Below are positions 44,045-56,447 of a stretch of DNA of 64,000 bases, one piece after another. The first letter of the stretch is position 1. Each line of letters opens with the position of its first letter. This DNA is from Blastocystis sp. Blastoise (lineage: Eukaryota; Sar; Bigyra; Opalinata; Blastocystidae), in the NCBI GenBank assembly GCA_039096225.1, contig JBBPEB010000009.1, positions 1,329,001 through 1,393,000 on the forward strand, given 5' to 3'. The notes under the pieces are model-generated. The model was not told the origin of the DNA. It saw nothing but the letters and a program-made list of their open reading frames with translations, and did not search any database. The position numbers and the translations under genes were made by a program.

Positions 44045-44633
44045 CTGAGATATTATTATTATTATTATTATTATTATCTGAGATATTATTATTATTATTA
44101 TTATATAATATATTTAAATACTATTATTATATATTAAATATTATCAGTTCTCTTATTTATAAATTAAATAGATAGCAGAATTTGATTATAAATCTATTTT
44201 TTCCCGTGGGAAGAAAGATAATCTCTGGTCGATGGGTGATGGTATCGATACATGCGGGCGTTGTACTGAAATTTTTTATGCACATGTATATAGATATAGA
44301 TAAATATAATAATAATATAAATCATATTATTTATAAAATATTTTTATACTATTTATATATATAGGATCCTGATTGATATATAAATGATGATCTTCTTGAA
44401 ATATGGAACACTGTATTCATGGAATACGAGCAGAAGGAGTATATATATATATATAATTATATTTAATGATATTTGTATATTATACTATATATATACAATA
44501 TAATGAATAATTCTATATTTAATTTTATAGTTATATATATTATTTCCCTCCTTTTATCTTAGTCTTCCCTCGTTCCTCTGACACACTACTACTTCGACAC
44601 ACGAATGGGTGCAGAACGTATGGCCATACGTGT

Positions 44634-44688
<55 letters not shown>
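44634..44688. repeat. (TA)n microsatellite intron in AlaRS relic
   Basis: A pure TA tract bounded by GTATATAT and ATATAG separates the ERMAIRV and IQGVCSNF exons of the AlaRS-like gene, so the intron is almost entirely microsatellite. Confidence 0.8.
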
Positions 44689-44691
<3 letters not shown>

Positions 44692-45401
44692 TTCAAGGCG
44701 TATGTTCAAATTTTGATACAGATGTTTTCTATTCAATAAAATATAATTTACTTGTATATATATATATATTCTTAATTATATATAATATATATATTATAAT
44801 ATAAACTATATACAGTTAATTCTGCAACCCTATATAAAAACTGATAAAAATCACGTGCTCAATTTGAAAAGTTCCCGCGAATCACTTCCCGCGTAAACCT
44901 ATCACCGTATACTACGTTGCTTAATATTCTTTCAGACCATTTCAGAACAGTTTCAGCACTTATATATCAAGGTATATATCCATCGCATACAGGTTGCGGA
45001 TGTATACTAAGGAAACTAATCAGGTATATATATATAATTATTACTCATAAATACAATAAGTATAATTTATATATAATCCTATATATATAGATAGGGTTTA
45101 AAATATGATTATATATACAATATTCAATTCCCTTTCTTGTCTTCTTGTATTCCCGCGGTTATTCAATCTTTAGGTTTATATATATATATATAATAGAACT
45201 GTTTTATCCTGATATTCCAAGTCACGTACAGAACATAACGTCAATTGTGGAGAATGAGGAAATGCATTTTTGGCGGGCATTTGAGTGCGGTAAAGATAAC
45301 ATGAAGACATATTAAAATCATCAAAAGTATATACTTGTGTTGATTTATTTATTTTAATTTTATTATTGTTATGCTTATTTGTATTGTAGAATTAGCTTAT
45401 G

Positions 45402-45444
<43 letters not shown>

Positions 45445-45734
45445 TATATAGAAGCGATCTATTCCCCCATCTCTCGTGGATTTGAACCAATTATATGGAA
45501 GTACAGGAATTCTATTGGGTTTTTCTCGTGTATTATTGGAAGAACGTGGAATTGTGTTACAGAACACAAATATTCCTGAGGATGAAATAGACCAATCAAA
45601 AAACAAAGATAATAAATCTAAAAGAACAGTATTTATCATATATTTATTAGTTATATGTATATTTATTTATAGAATATAGGTTTAGATAGTTATGCTATTC
45701 CCGCCCTTTCTGTTCTTTCCGCGCTTCACAATTC

Positions 45735-45736
<2 letters not shown>

Positions 45737-45802
<66 letters not shown>
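45737..45802 (+). repeat. (AAT)n tract
   Basis: About 22 AAT units within an AlaRS-like exon just before the editing-domain motif. It would code poly-Asn and is an insertion relative to the family. Confidence 0.9.
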
Positions 45803-45805
<3 letters not shown>

Positions 45806-46242
45806 CTTCCTCCTCTTCTTTCAACACAATCAACATCTAGTATACAAGCAATATTGAATCCTCCCCGCGGGGATAAAACTAAATATTCATATGCTTGTAT
45901 TGATCCATGTCCATTCTTCCCCACGGGAGGGGGTCAAGTGGGGAATCAAGGAACACTATTTACTGATGATAGAAACACTATTCCAATTATAGATACTATT
46001 CGTGTGAATGACCATTGTATATTATTAAAGACTTCCATTTCTGTTCCCAAGTCCCTCCTTCATGCACGTGTCAATCCCTCTGTTAACTCTGATAATTGAA
46101 CGTATATATATTTATACTAATATTTTTATTCTTATTTTGCTTTTATTTTTCTCTATCTCTATATATATATAGTCAGACCTCTATTCATCACACTTCTACT
46201 CATCTCCTTCATGAACTACTTCGAAGATAGATTAATGATCCA

Positions 46243-46274
<32 letters not shown>

Positions 46275-46735
46275 TATATATATATAACTAATTATATATA
46301 TATATAGGCCTTATTAATCCTTTGAGTTCGAAATTCCCTCTAACTTCTCCTCTTCAGGCGGGAAGTTATGTGGATCCCTCTATAATACGATTGGAATATT
46401 CATTTAAAGGGGATCAAAATAGCTTGCCACAAGTATTAAAGAACGTTGAGAAAATCAAGAATATTATTACCAAACAATGTATATAGGAGTTATAATATAA
46501 TAGTATAACATAATATAGTATATAATATAATAGAATTGTATATAATAGTTATAATATAATAGTATAGAATATAATAGTATATAATATTATATTATATATA
46601 GCTAATCCTGTTCATTATGATTATATGTCCTATACTAACTCGATTTCCCGTGGTTATAATGGTATATTTGCGAATAATTTCAAAGAGATCGTTCGAATAG
46701 TTGAAGTGGAAGGAGTTAGTAAAGAATTATGTGGA

Positions 46736-46779
<44 letters not shown>

Positions 46780-47100
46780 TTATTATTATTATTTTTATAA
46801 CTATTATTATAACATTATTATAACATTATTATAACATTATTATAACATTATTATTATAGGAACTCATTGTGAAAACATTAAAGATATTTATCCATTTATA
46901 ACTCTCAAGAATTCATCTATTTCCGCGGGAATAAAAAGAGTAGAAGTAGTAACAGGTATGTATATGTTTTGAACATAATTCAAGAATCTAGTATTATTAT
47001 AAAACTTTTTATTATATTTATATTTATTATTATATATATATATAGGTCCAAAAGCAGTTGATTATTTATATACTTTATATAATGAGTATATATCTTTAAA

Positions 47101-48620
<1,520 letters not shown>

Positions 48621-48778
48621 TATAATATTCAATATCTATTTTTTTAGATATACCTAATTATTCCCGTGGTTATATACTGTTTTCCTGTTATCCCATAGTT
48701 TATCTTCCCTCCTTACAGTGGTGTGTTGTCTTTATGGATCAATAATCACGGGAAATACTTATTCGTGAGAATTTCTCA

Positions 48779-48813
<35 letters not shown>

Positions 48814-48832
48814 TTTATTATTATACTTTGAG

Positions 48833-48870
<38 letters not shown>

Positions 48871-50010
48871 TATCACAATTCCATACATACTACAGAAAAA
48901 TAATCATTATCTATTATAAATTCAACATATCAAATATATATACAACTATATACATCCTTTAATACCCGTGTTTTATTTCCCTTATTGATAACCATGATTA
49001 TGAGAACATGGTTATGATGTATTGTATATATATATATGTATATATACTATTATTATTTTATTATTATTATTATATAGACTTTTGGATAATTTATTTTGTA
49101 TATTTAAAAAATGATAACTTTCCAATGTATATATACATTTATAATACTATATTAATATATATATATATATATATATTTAAATTATATCTAGTTTAAAAAT
49201 CATGTATATATAGGATAGAAAAAAGTTTAATATATATTTTTATTATATATATTATAATAATATATTACTATATATACTATATATTATCTATTTTATCTAT
49301 CTTTTATGTTTTAATTATTTATATATTACTCCTTTTGTTTTGTGGTATTTAACAATAATAATATTTATAGAATTCTTTTTGAATAATAGAAAGAAAAAGA
49401 TAAAATATGAATCTACTTTATGTTGTAATAAATTACATTCTTTATTATGTCTAAAGCAACTTAATGACCTTTCAAAAAAATAATTTTATTCAGTCACTTA
49501 TAATATTCGATAATTCGTTTTAATAAAACATATTTAAAATAAAAGTTTATAAATTATAATTCTTATATTAATAAATAACTATATTAAATATATTCTTTTA
49601 TTCTTCATACTCTTTACTCTATAAATTAAATGTTATGATATAATATAACTGATAAATATTTTGAATTAGAATTATAATGTGCTAAAATAACAACATTTTT
49701 GTTTTAATAAGTCTTAAACATGTTGAAATAAAATAATTTATGTTGATAAACACATAATATATTTATAAATCAATTTTACATTCAAATAGACTTTATAAAA
49801 GAGAAAAAGGGAAAATTTTAAAATGTTTTAACCCCTGGAAACAACGAATTTATACAAACTTTTATTATAGAAATAAAGATTTTATAAGGGGGAATTTCTC
49901 ATTGTTTTTAAGATTTAATATTTTCACATATTTATTTTTATTTTTATTTATTTTTCAGATATATTTTATATATTATAAAATGTATATAATATTTTTTATT
50001 TATTTTATGC
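48621..50010. other. Gene-free AT-rich interval
   Basis: TA tracts (48.78-48.87 kb, 49.14-49.18 kb) and unstructured AT-rich DNA. One GC-rich palindrome copy is at 48661. No coding, RNA or transposon signal recognised. Confidence 0.5.
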
Positions 50011-50017
50011 TATATAG

Positions 50018-50563
50018 GCTTACTGGTCTATCCAAATGATTTCAAATGGGTCGCAATTGGTCTTCTTCTTTAAAGGTATGTTTCTTTTTCATTTCTTTTA
50101 TTCTCTATAGGTAGCCTATGAGTTGTGGAGTATGGACTAGAAGGAATCCTGTGTTGTTGAAGGTATTTATTTTTACATTCTCTAGGTTATTTTTATTTAT
50201 TGTCTTCTATAGGTTCAACTGTTGTCTCTGGTCTCCTTGATCCTTGACTATCTGGTTTTAAAGGTATATATTATTATTGTATTTTTTTTGAAATTAACTA
50301 TTTTTATTTTTTATAGATAATAGGTGGTTTATGGTGTCCCTCTTAATTATAACGAGTTGGTATTTGAAGGTATATTGCTTTATTATATTTATTTTTTTAC
50401 ATTCTATTTTTATAGTTGTAATTTCTCTTAACTGGGTTGTCTAAAGGTGCTACTAAAAGGTATATATTATATATTATCTATATTATTATTAGTTCTATTA
50501 TTTTTATATGTATAGTCCTCAAAATGGTTCACAATCAACTCAAAACAAATCAAAATAACTATT
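50018..50563 (+). other. Ladder of tiny non-coding exons
   Basis: At least six exon-like blocks of 44-58 bp (50018-50075, 50111-50162, 50213-50263, 50317-50369, 50416-50459 and 50516 onward) alternate with intron-like blocks of about 35-56 bp. Donors all read AAG/GTAT, and acceptors read TATAG or CTATAG. Joining the first two blocks meets a stop in every frame, so this is not protein-coding as read. It could be a spliced non-coding RNA or the relic of a many-intron gene. Directly downstream is the mariner insertion. Confidence 0.45.
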
Positions 50564-50728
50564 ATTTTTGTTGTTTTCTTTTATTGTTATAATTATTATA
50601 TTATTATTTATTGTATTTTGTTATTATATTTTTTATTATCATTCACACAACGATTAAATAAATAAAAAAATGACGTTTCTAAAAGAATTCTAAACGAATG
50701 AAAAGAAAGACCATATCCGACAAAAATA

Positions 50729-52399
50729 CTGGGTTTTTCATAAACAATAATGAAAATTTTACAAATTTTCGTGATTTTTCACAAACATTCGTTTTTTTTT
50801 CATTTAGATTCGCGAAAATTTCATTTGATTTAATAAAAATTTTACTTTATTTCACTTTATTTTTATAAATATTCGTAATTTTTCACTTTGATTAATTTTT
50901 TTTTCATTTAAATTTAATAATTTTTTCATTTAAATTAACGTAAGTATTTTTGACTTTTGACCCTTTTTTTTTAACTTTTATAAACATATAGACTATGAGC
51001 GAAAACAATTTAAGCCGAAACCAGCGAGGCCATTATTCCATCATTACTGATGAGACGAGAAAGCGAATTATTGACTTTTATACAAGCGGTGCCACCGATT
51101 TCTCAAGTTTTTGTCAAACTATGAAGGTTAATGAAAGTACTGCCCGATCAATCATTTCAAGTTATGTTAAAAATGGAAAAGTTGTCCGTCAAGTTCCTTC
51201 GGGTCGAAAAGCAAAAGTTGTTAGTCAAGAAATGAAAGATCAAATTATAAATTCAATTGATGAAAACTGCTGTATTACTTTAGGTCAAATTAGAGGAAAA
51301 TTAATCGCGGTTTTTCCTGGTCAAGAAATTCCTTCGGTTTCCACTATTTTTAGAACCATAAATGGTCTTTTCTATTCGACGAAAAAGGTTCAAATTTCTC
51401 CTGCTGATCGAAATTCTCCAACCACAATCGAGAAACGTCATGAATACGCTGACTGGTTGGCTAGCAATAGAGACAGTTTTAACTTCGTCTACGTTGACGA
51501 ATCTGGCTTTAATTTATGGGAAAAAAGAATTTTTGGCCGAAGCAAGATAGGTTCTCCCGCAATTATGGTTGTTGATGGTCAACGTGGTTGTAACATTTCA
51601 TTGGTTCTTGCTATTAGTGGTCTTCGGGGAAACGTTCATCATCAATTTTTCCGCAATTCTGTTGGTTCCGAGCAATTTCTTGAATTTCTTACTGGTTTAT
51701 GCGAGACACTTCGTGGAATTTCAACTGCTAAGCCGTTTTGCATTATAATGGATAATTGTTCCATTCATAAAACCAAGGAAATCCTTGATTTTTTAGGCGC
51801 TTCTGGTATTGCTTTTCATTTTCTTCCGCCTTGGTCCCCTTTTTTGAACCCAATTGAAGAGTCCTTTTCTTCAATTAAAACAAAAGCTAGAAGCAATATT
51901 GCTTCTTTTGACTGGTCTAAGGAAAACATTCTGTCAGAAGCCAGAGCTCATGAAATGACATTACTCGATTATCGATATTTCATTCTTGAGCTCATGGTAA
52001 CTGACAGTTTCCCGTCTAGTCTGACTATTGAGAACGTCCAAAAGTGGGAACAACACTCAATGGACTTCTTAAGAAGATGTCAGAATGATGAAATCATTCT
52101 TTAAGTTATTTTTTAAGTTTTTTTTTTATAAAAGTGTTGTTTAGTTGTTAAAATGTTAAAAAAAAAGGGTCAAAAGTCAAAATAAAAATAACTAATTTAA
52201 ATGAAAAAATTATTAAATTTAAATGAAAAAAAATTAATCAAAGTGAAAAATTACGAATATTTATAAAAATAAAGTGAAATAAAGTAAAATTTTTATTAAA
52301 TCAAATGAAATTTTCGCGAATCTAAATGAAAAAAAACGAATGTTTGTGAAAAATCACGAAAATTTGTAAAATTTTCATTATTGTTTATGAAAAACCCAG
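50729..52399 (+). mobile_element. Tc1/mariner-family transposon, apparently intact
   Basis: The element of 1,671 bp is bounded by TA duplications at 50727-50728 and 52400-52401. It begins CTGGGTTTTTCATAAAC and ends with its complement. The terminal inverted repeats are very long, about 230-240 bp on each side, and nearly identical. They extend to TTGACTTTTGACCC on both ends. The single intronless transposase ORF (50995-52104) is intact. Base composition and codon use are richer in G+C than the host genes. Near-identical repeats and the intact ORF suggest recent insertion. Confidence 0.95.
50995..52104 (+). CDS. Tc1/mariner DD34E transposase
   Basis: 369 aa, intronless. The N-terminal ~110 residues are helix-turn-helix-like (ETRKRIIDFYTSGATDFSSF and VNESTARSIISSY, then GRKAK) and should bind the terminal repeats. 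The catalytic RNase H-fold part shows FVYVDESGFNLW (first Asp), CIIMDNCSIHKT (second Asp) and FLPPWSPFLNPIEESFSSIK (Glu). 34 residues lie between the second Asp and the Glu, which is the DD34E spacing of the IS630-Tc1-mariner superfamily. The length fits the family. It performs cut-and-paste transposition at TA sites. No frameshift or stop is seen, so it may be active. It sits between ~240-bp terminal repeats. Confidence 0.96.
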   Translation: MSENNLSRNQRGHYSIITDETRKRIIDFYTSGATDFSSFCQTMKVNESTARSIISSYVKNGKVVRQVPSGRKAKVVSQEMKDQIINSIDENCCITLGQIRGKLIAVFPGQEIPSVSTIFRTINGLFYSTKKVQISPADRNSPTTIEKRHEYADWLASNRDSFNFVYVDESGFNLWEKRIFGRSKIGSPAIMVVDGQRGCNISLVLAISGLRGNVHHQFFRNSVGSEQFLEFLTGLCETLRGISTAKPFCIIMDNCSIHKTKEILDFLGASGIAFHFLPPWSPFLNPIEESFSSIKTKARSNIASFDWSKENILSEARAHEMTLLDYRYFILELMVTDSFPSSLTIENVQKWEQHSMDFLRRCQNDEIIL

Positions 52400-52706
52400 T
52401 AACCTAGTTTTTGGCTACTCTTTTCGCCTGGCTGAAAAAATGCTTAAATTTTAACAAGCAAAATTTCTCATTAGAGGTATTTTTATATTCACGATTATGC
52501 CTCCTAGTGTATATCCATCTAGAAAACGTTTTAAATAATGAATGTCCAGTATTTCCTGTAAAAGTGTCAAAAAAACAATAAGTCTTTTATAAATGAGACA
52601 ACCACACACAACTACAGATATAGTGAATATGATTAACATATAACAACTTGCATATGGCTAATTGTGGCAATAGTATTTTTATTTATCAAATCAAAAAAAA
52701 AAACTA
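52400..52706. other. Spacer between mariner element and MITE
   Basis: About 300 bp without a convincing gene. A 62-codon minus-strand ORF (52451-52639) has no recognisable features. Confidence 0.5.
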
Positions 52707-52851
52707 CAGACGTTCTCAGGTTCTTGTGGAAAAGTGTCGGACGATAGTGGAAAAGTCATTTTTCCATTATTATTTGTTAGTTTTTCCATAGTGAAAAAGT
52801 CGTTTTTCCACTATCGTCCGACACTTTTCCACAAGAACCTGAGAACGTCTG
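52707..52851. mobile_element. TA-flanked foldback MITE
   Basis: A 145-bp palindromic element with ~50-bp near-perfect terminal inverted repeats starting CAGACGTTCTCAGGTTCTTG, flanked by TA at 52705-52706 and 52852-52853. TA duplications and the CAG start point to mobilisation by a Tc1/mariner transposase. Its ends (CAGACGTTC) differ from those of the neighbouring element (CTGGGTTTT), so a different transposase is probably needed. It could form a stable hairpin if transcribed. Confidence 0.92.
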
Positions 52852-52988
52852 TATTACCAACGTGCAATTTTTGAAATTCCCGCGGAAATATTGTTGCTAG
52901 CTTTTTTTACTAATTACAATACTAGAAAAATAGTAAGTAAAAGTATAATATGGATTACAATCAATTCATTTTTTATTTATTTGCATAG

Positions 52989-54091
52989 ATGGTTCCTGCT
53001 CCTACTTGTAGTTCCTCTGAGCCTGTTTCTTCTTCAAGTTGTCAGCATGAAGGTATACACTTATCTTTTTTATATATTTTTGATAGATCAACAAATCAGA
53101 TCTGTGGATCCTTCCCAAACCCCTGATGCTGTTAATACTGCTGCTGCTGCTGCTGCTAGTAATATACATAGTGATGATATTCACGTCGATAGAAGCTGCT
53201 CTTCTGCTGGTGCTGATGTTTCTGATTGTGCTCAAGGTGATCAGAAGTCTGCTGTTCATGATCCTCATTCCGTTGATATTTCTGAAGACTGCTGTGATAG
53301 AGAATCTAATGATGTAGCTTCTTCAGAAAAAGCAATTGAGGTATTAGATAAGAAAAGGCCAATAGTATCATCAAAAGGTGATTTTTGTTTATCGATAATA
53401 ATGGATTGTACAGGTTCAATGAATCCACCTTATAATGAAGTAAAGAAGCATATATTACGAATAATAGATTTATTAATAAAAAATAAGAGAGAAATTTGGA
53501 AAAGAAGAATCAAAGATAGTAGGTCAATTTATAGGTTATCGAGATTTTTATGAGCCAGATTATATAGAACATTTTTCTTGTTCCGAGATAATAGATGATT
53601 TTGAGATATTAAAAGAATATATAGATAAAGTAGAGATTGAAGGAGGTGGTTTTATGCCAGGATGTTGTGCTGGAATGTGTGAAGATGTTGAAGGAGGAAT
53701 AGAGCAAGCATATATAAGAATGAATAAAGAACCGTATAATAATTATAAGCATATAGGTATAATAATAGGTGATCAACCAAATCATGGTATATATGAAGTA
53801 TGTACATTAAATGAGAATCCTGAAACACATGAGAATTGGGATGATATATGGGATAAACATATAGAAATAATAAAGAATATAGATGTAGAATTTTATATGA
53901 TACCAATAAATTGTATAAATGATAGTGAAATAGTATCCGAGAATAGTGCATTTGAATTTACAGCAGATTTATTACATTCCTTATTACCAAAACAATTTAT
54001 AAAAACATATATACAAGATGATTTAGATTTTGCTCATTTATTTGCAAAAATAATAACAGATTCTTATGAAAGATATATGAGTATATCTTAA
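52989..54091 (+). pseudogene. Chimeric ORF: unrelated 5' gene piece fused to duplicated giant-B vWA end, frameshifted
   Basis: The first part reads MVPAPTCSSSEPVSSSSCQH (exon 52989-53052), a 34-bp intron (53053-53086), then a Ser/Asp/Ala/Cys-rich segment up to EKAIE at 53338. It is G+C-richer than host genes and of unknown origin. A consensus donor GTAAGT near 52933 and the acceptor TTGCATAG before the ATG suggest a 5' exon upstream. From 53339 the frame runs directly into the giant-B C-terminal vWA (VLDKKRPIVSSKGDFCLSII, DCTGSM). A six-A run at 53478-53483 (five in the left copy) shifts the frame and stops it at 53553. The rest of the vWA (53490-54091, ending ERYMSIS) stays intact in the other frame. 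If transcribed, it would give a fusion ending within the vWA domain. Confidence 0.85.
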
Positions 54092-54355
54092 ATTTTAATT
54101 TTTTTTTTTTAAATTTTATATATATATATATTTTATAATTATATACTTTTTTTTAAATAATAATAATAATAATTTATAATAATAATAATAATAGTTTAGT
54201 TAATTAAAAATAAAAATAAAAAGAATAAAAAGAATGAATATGATAATAATAAAAATATATAATAAAAATTTTAATATATAATAAAATAAAATAAAAATAA
54301 TAAAAATAAAATATATAATAAAATAAAATATAGAATAAAATAAAATAAAAGAATA
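54092..54355. other. Spacer between vWA relic and tRNA
   Basis: Duplicate of 24149-24413 in inverted orientation, AT-rich, no gene. T-runs on the minus strand serve as the tRNA terminator. Confidence 0.6.
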
Positions 54356-54428
54356 CGCCCACCGGGGGGCTCGAACCCCCGACCACCAGGTTAAGAGCCT
54401 GGCGCTCTACCGACTGAGCTAGACGGGC
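54356..54428 (-). tRNA. tRNA-Lys(CUU), right-arm copy
   Basis: Reverse-complement, base-for-base copy of the tRNA at 24076-24148, with the same cloverleaf and anticodon CUU. The duplication doubles the gene dose, and nothing suggests decay. Confidence 0.98.
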
Positions 54429-54792
54429 TAATAATTCTATTATTTATTCTTATTCTCTTCATTTCTCTATTCGTATTATTATATTCTATTTTTCTTTCTT
54501 TATTTTCATTTTTATATCTTTCTTTTTATTCATTTTTTTTTATTTTATTTATTATTATATTATCAATTTAATAAATAAAGAAATAAATTAAAATATTTCT
54601 TTTTAAAAAGAAATATTATTTATTTCTCTTTAATCTTTCTATTAAAACACAAACACAAACAAAAAAAATTTAAAAATTTTTAAAAAAATTATAATAAAAA
54701 TTATATTGAATTAATTATAATAATCTTGATTAATTTATTATTTACTAAAATAAAAAAAAAATAAATATATTTATCTATTTATCTATTTATTA

Positions 54793-55098
54793 ATGAATTC
54801 AAATCATATTAAAGTATCAATATCAACTATTTCAGATTGTATTATTCCTAATCTCATTGAAAAAAATCAATCTTTACATAAATTATATACAACTGAAAAA
54901 ATAAGAAATAATATATATATTTTATTTTATTTATATTTATATTTATATTTATTTATAGTATATAGAAAAACAAAATTTAGAATTATTAAAAGAAAATGAA
55001 CAGTTAAAAACTGAATTAATACTTAAAGAACAAGCTATGGATTCTATATTACAACAAAATATATCTTTACAAACATCTAATATTTCAAATAAGTAATT

Positions 55099-55129
<31 letters not shown>

Positions 55130-55843
55130 AAATAAAATAGTTCTTTTTCTTCTGAATTACCAAATCCAAATTATTTTATATCAATAACACCTGTTATTAA
55201 TCGTACAAAAGAAATTTCTAATGAAAGAATTGCTCAAATTGAAGAAAATGCTACAAAATTAAGAGAAGAAACAGAACAAAGAATTCATAATATAATATCT
55301 CAAAAAGAAACACAAATTAATTTATTACAAGTATATATTTTATATTATTATTATATTTTATATTATTATTATTATATATATTTAGAATGAATTATATGAA
55401 TTAAAGAAAAAAAATAATGAATATGAAATAAAAATACAAAAATTATTAGTAAAAGAATATCAATTAACACAAGAAAAAGATATATATAAAATAAAATATA
55501 ATGATTTAATAAATGAAAATAATCAATTAAAAATTGATTTAAATAATATTCAAAATGTATATATTTATATAATATTATTATTATTATTATAGAAATATAA
55601 AAATGAAATAAATAATAATATAGAAAATAATAATAAAATAGAAAAAATAACAAATGAAAATAATTCTTATGCAAAATTATTATTTAAATATAAAATATAT
55701 GTATTTATTATATAATATTATTATAATTATATATTTAAAAAAAAAATTATTTTTATAGTTATCTTATATAAAATATAATAAAATCAAAATTCCTATTCTT
55801 AGTATTATTCCATGGAAAGGAAAATATTCTGGATATATAAGAG

Positions 55844-55902
<59 letters not shown>

Positions 55903-56447
55903 TAATTATTTATTTTATAGTTTTTTACAAATGAAAATCAAGATTTATGTTTTGATATTTATTATAATTTAAATCATCATATTCATTATATATATAATAT
56001 TATTGAATTAATTCCTGATACAAAGTATATATAATATATAATATATATAATATATATAATATATATAATATATATAATATATAGAAATGAAAATCGTTTT
56101 ATTATACATTATTCAAAAGAAAATAAATTAAAACCAAAACCAATAATAGGTATACAAATATCAAATAGTATAGAAGGAGAATATATATTAGAATCTAAAG
56201 ATAAATCTCTTATTTTAGATATTATTAAACAAATGATATTATATGTACATATTCGAATTGAACATCTTTCTGATGTATATATTATATATTATATATTATT
56301 ATATATTATTATTATATATATATATAGGATGATTCATTATCTCCTTTACCTCCTCTATCTTATAATGAATCAAATACTATAACATCTCAAATACATCCTT
56401 TTTATCCAGATATTATTCATGATTATGAATCTTTTTTCTATTCTTAA
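54793..56447 (+). CDS. Coiled-coil protein of unknown function (right-arm copy)
   Basis: Near-identical copy of the gene at 22116-23711, starting at the same ATG (MNSNHIKVSIS) and ending YESFFYS-stop at 56447. It has the same coiled-coil and C-terminal IPILSIIPWKGKYSGYIRF part. Two differences matter. The donor of the first intron reads AT instead of GT (about 54912; AATAATATATAT against AATAATGTATAT on the left), so normal splicing may fail and the ORF would stop soon after. An additional 55-bp intron (55331-55385) splits the coiled coil, where the left copy is continuous. The acceptor of the second intron (AAAATAG before TTCTTTTTC, 55140/55141) is normal, unlike the left copy. Function unrecognised. 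Confidence 0.68.
55331..55385 (+). other. Intron present only in the right-arm coiled-coil gene
   Basis: A 55-bp intron GTATATATTTTATA...TATATATTTAG between CAA and AAT-GAA. The left copy joins CAA-AAT directly at 23174/23173 (minus strand), with the same amino acids. Confidence 0.92.

Larger units (their letters stand above)
43861..47100 (+). pseudogene. Decayed, 5'-truncated alanyl-tRNA synthetase
   Basis: Exons read in AlaRS order. The second half of the catalytic core has DNLWSMGDGIDTCGRCTEIF (44.22 kb), DDLLEIWNTVFMEYEQKE (44.40 kb), FDTRMGAERMA, CSNFDTDVF and SDHFRTVSALIYQGIYPSH (44.93 kb). Then come YPDIPSHVQNI with ENEE, and LYGSTGILL. The editing domain has FFPTGGGQVGNQGTLF (45.92 kb), HTSTHLLHELLR (HxxxH, 46.19 kb), QAGSYVDPSIIRLEYSF and VSKELCGG joined to THCENIKDIYP, then SAGIKRVEVVTG (46.94 kb). 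The zinc ligands HxxxH and CxxxH survive. The N-terminal part with class II motif 1 and most of motif 2 was not found. A TGA (44374-44376) interrupts the catalytic part, and a TAA (45313-45315) may be in frame. Motifs deviate from the family. It is most likely a relic, or less likely a divergent gene with misjudged introns. Confidence 0.72.

Noticed and set aside
44374-44376. TGA in the AlaRS relic as selenocysteine or a reassigned codon
   Set aside because: TGG codes Trp normally in neighbouring genes, no SECIS element was sought successfully, the gene is truncated at its 5' end, and another possible stop exists at 45313. Decay is simpler.
52891-53553. The whole 220-codon ORF as one natural gene
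   Set aside because: Its start lies in an intron-like stretch, and the C-terminal third is the duplicated giant-B end out of frame after 53483.
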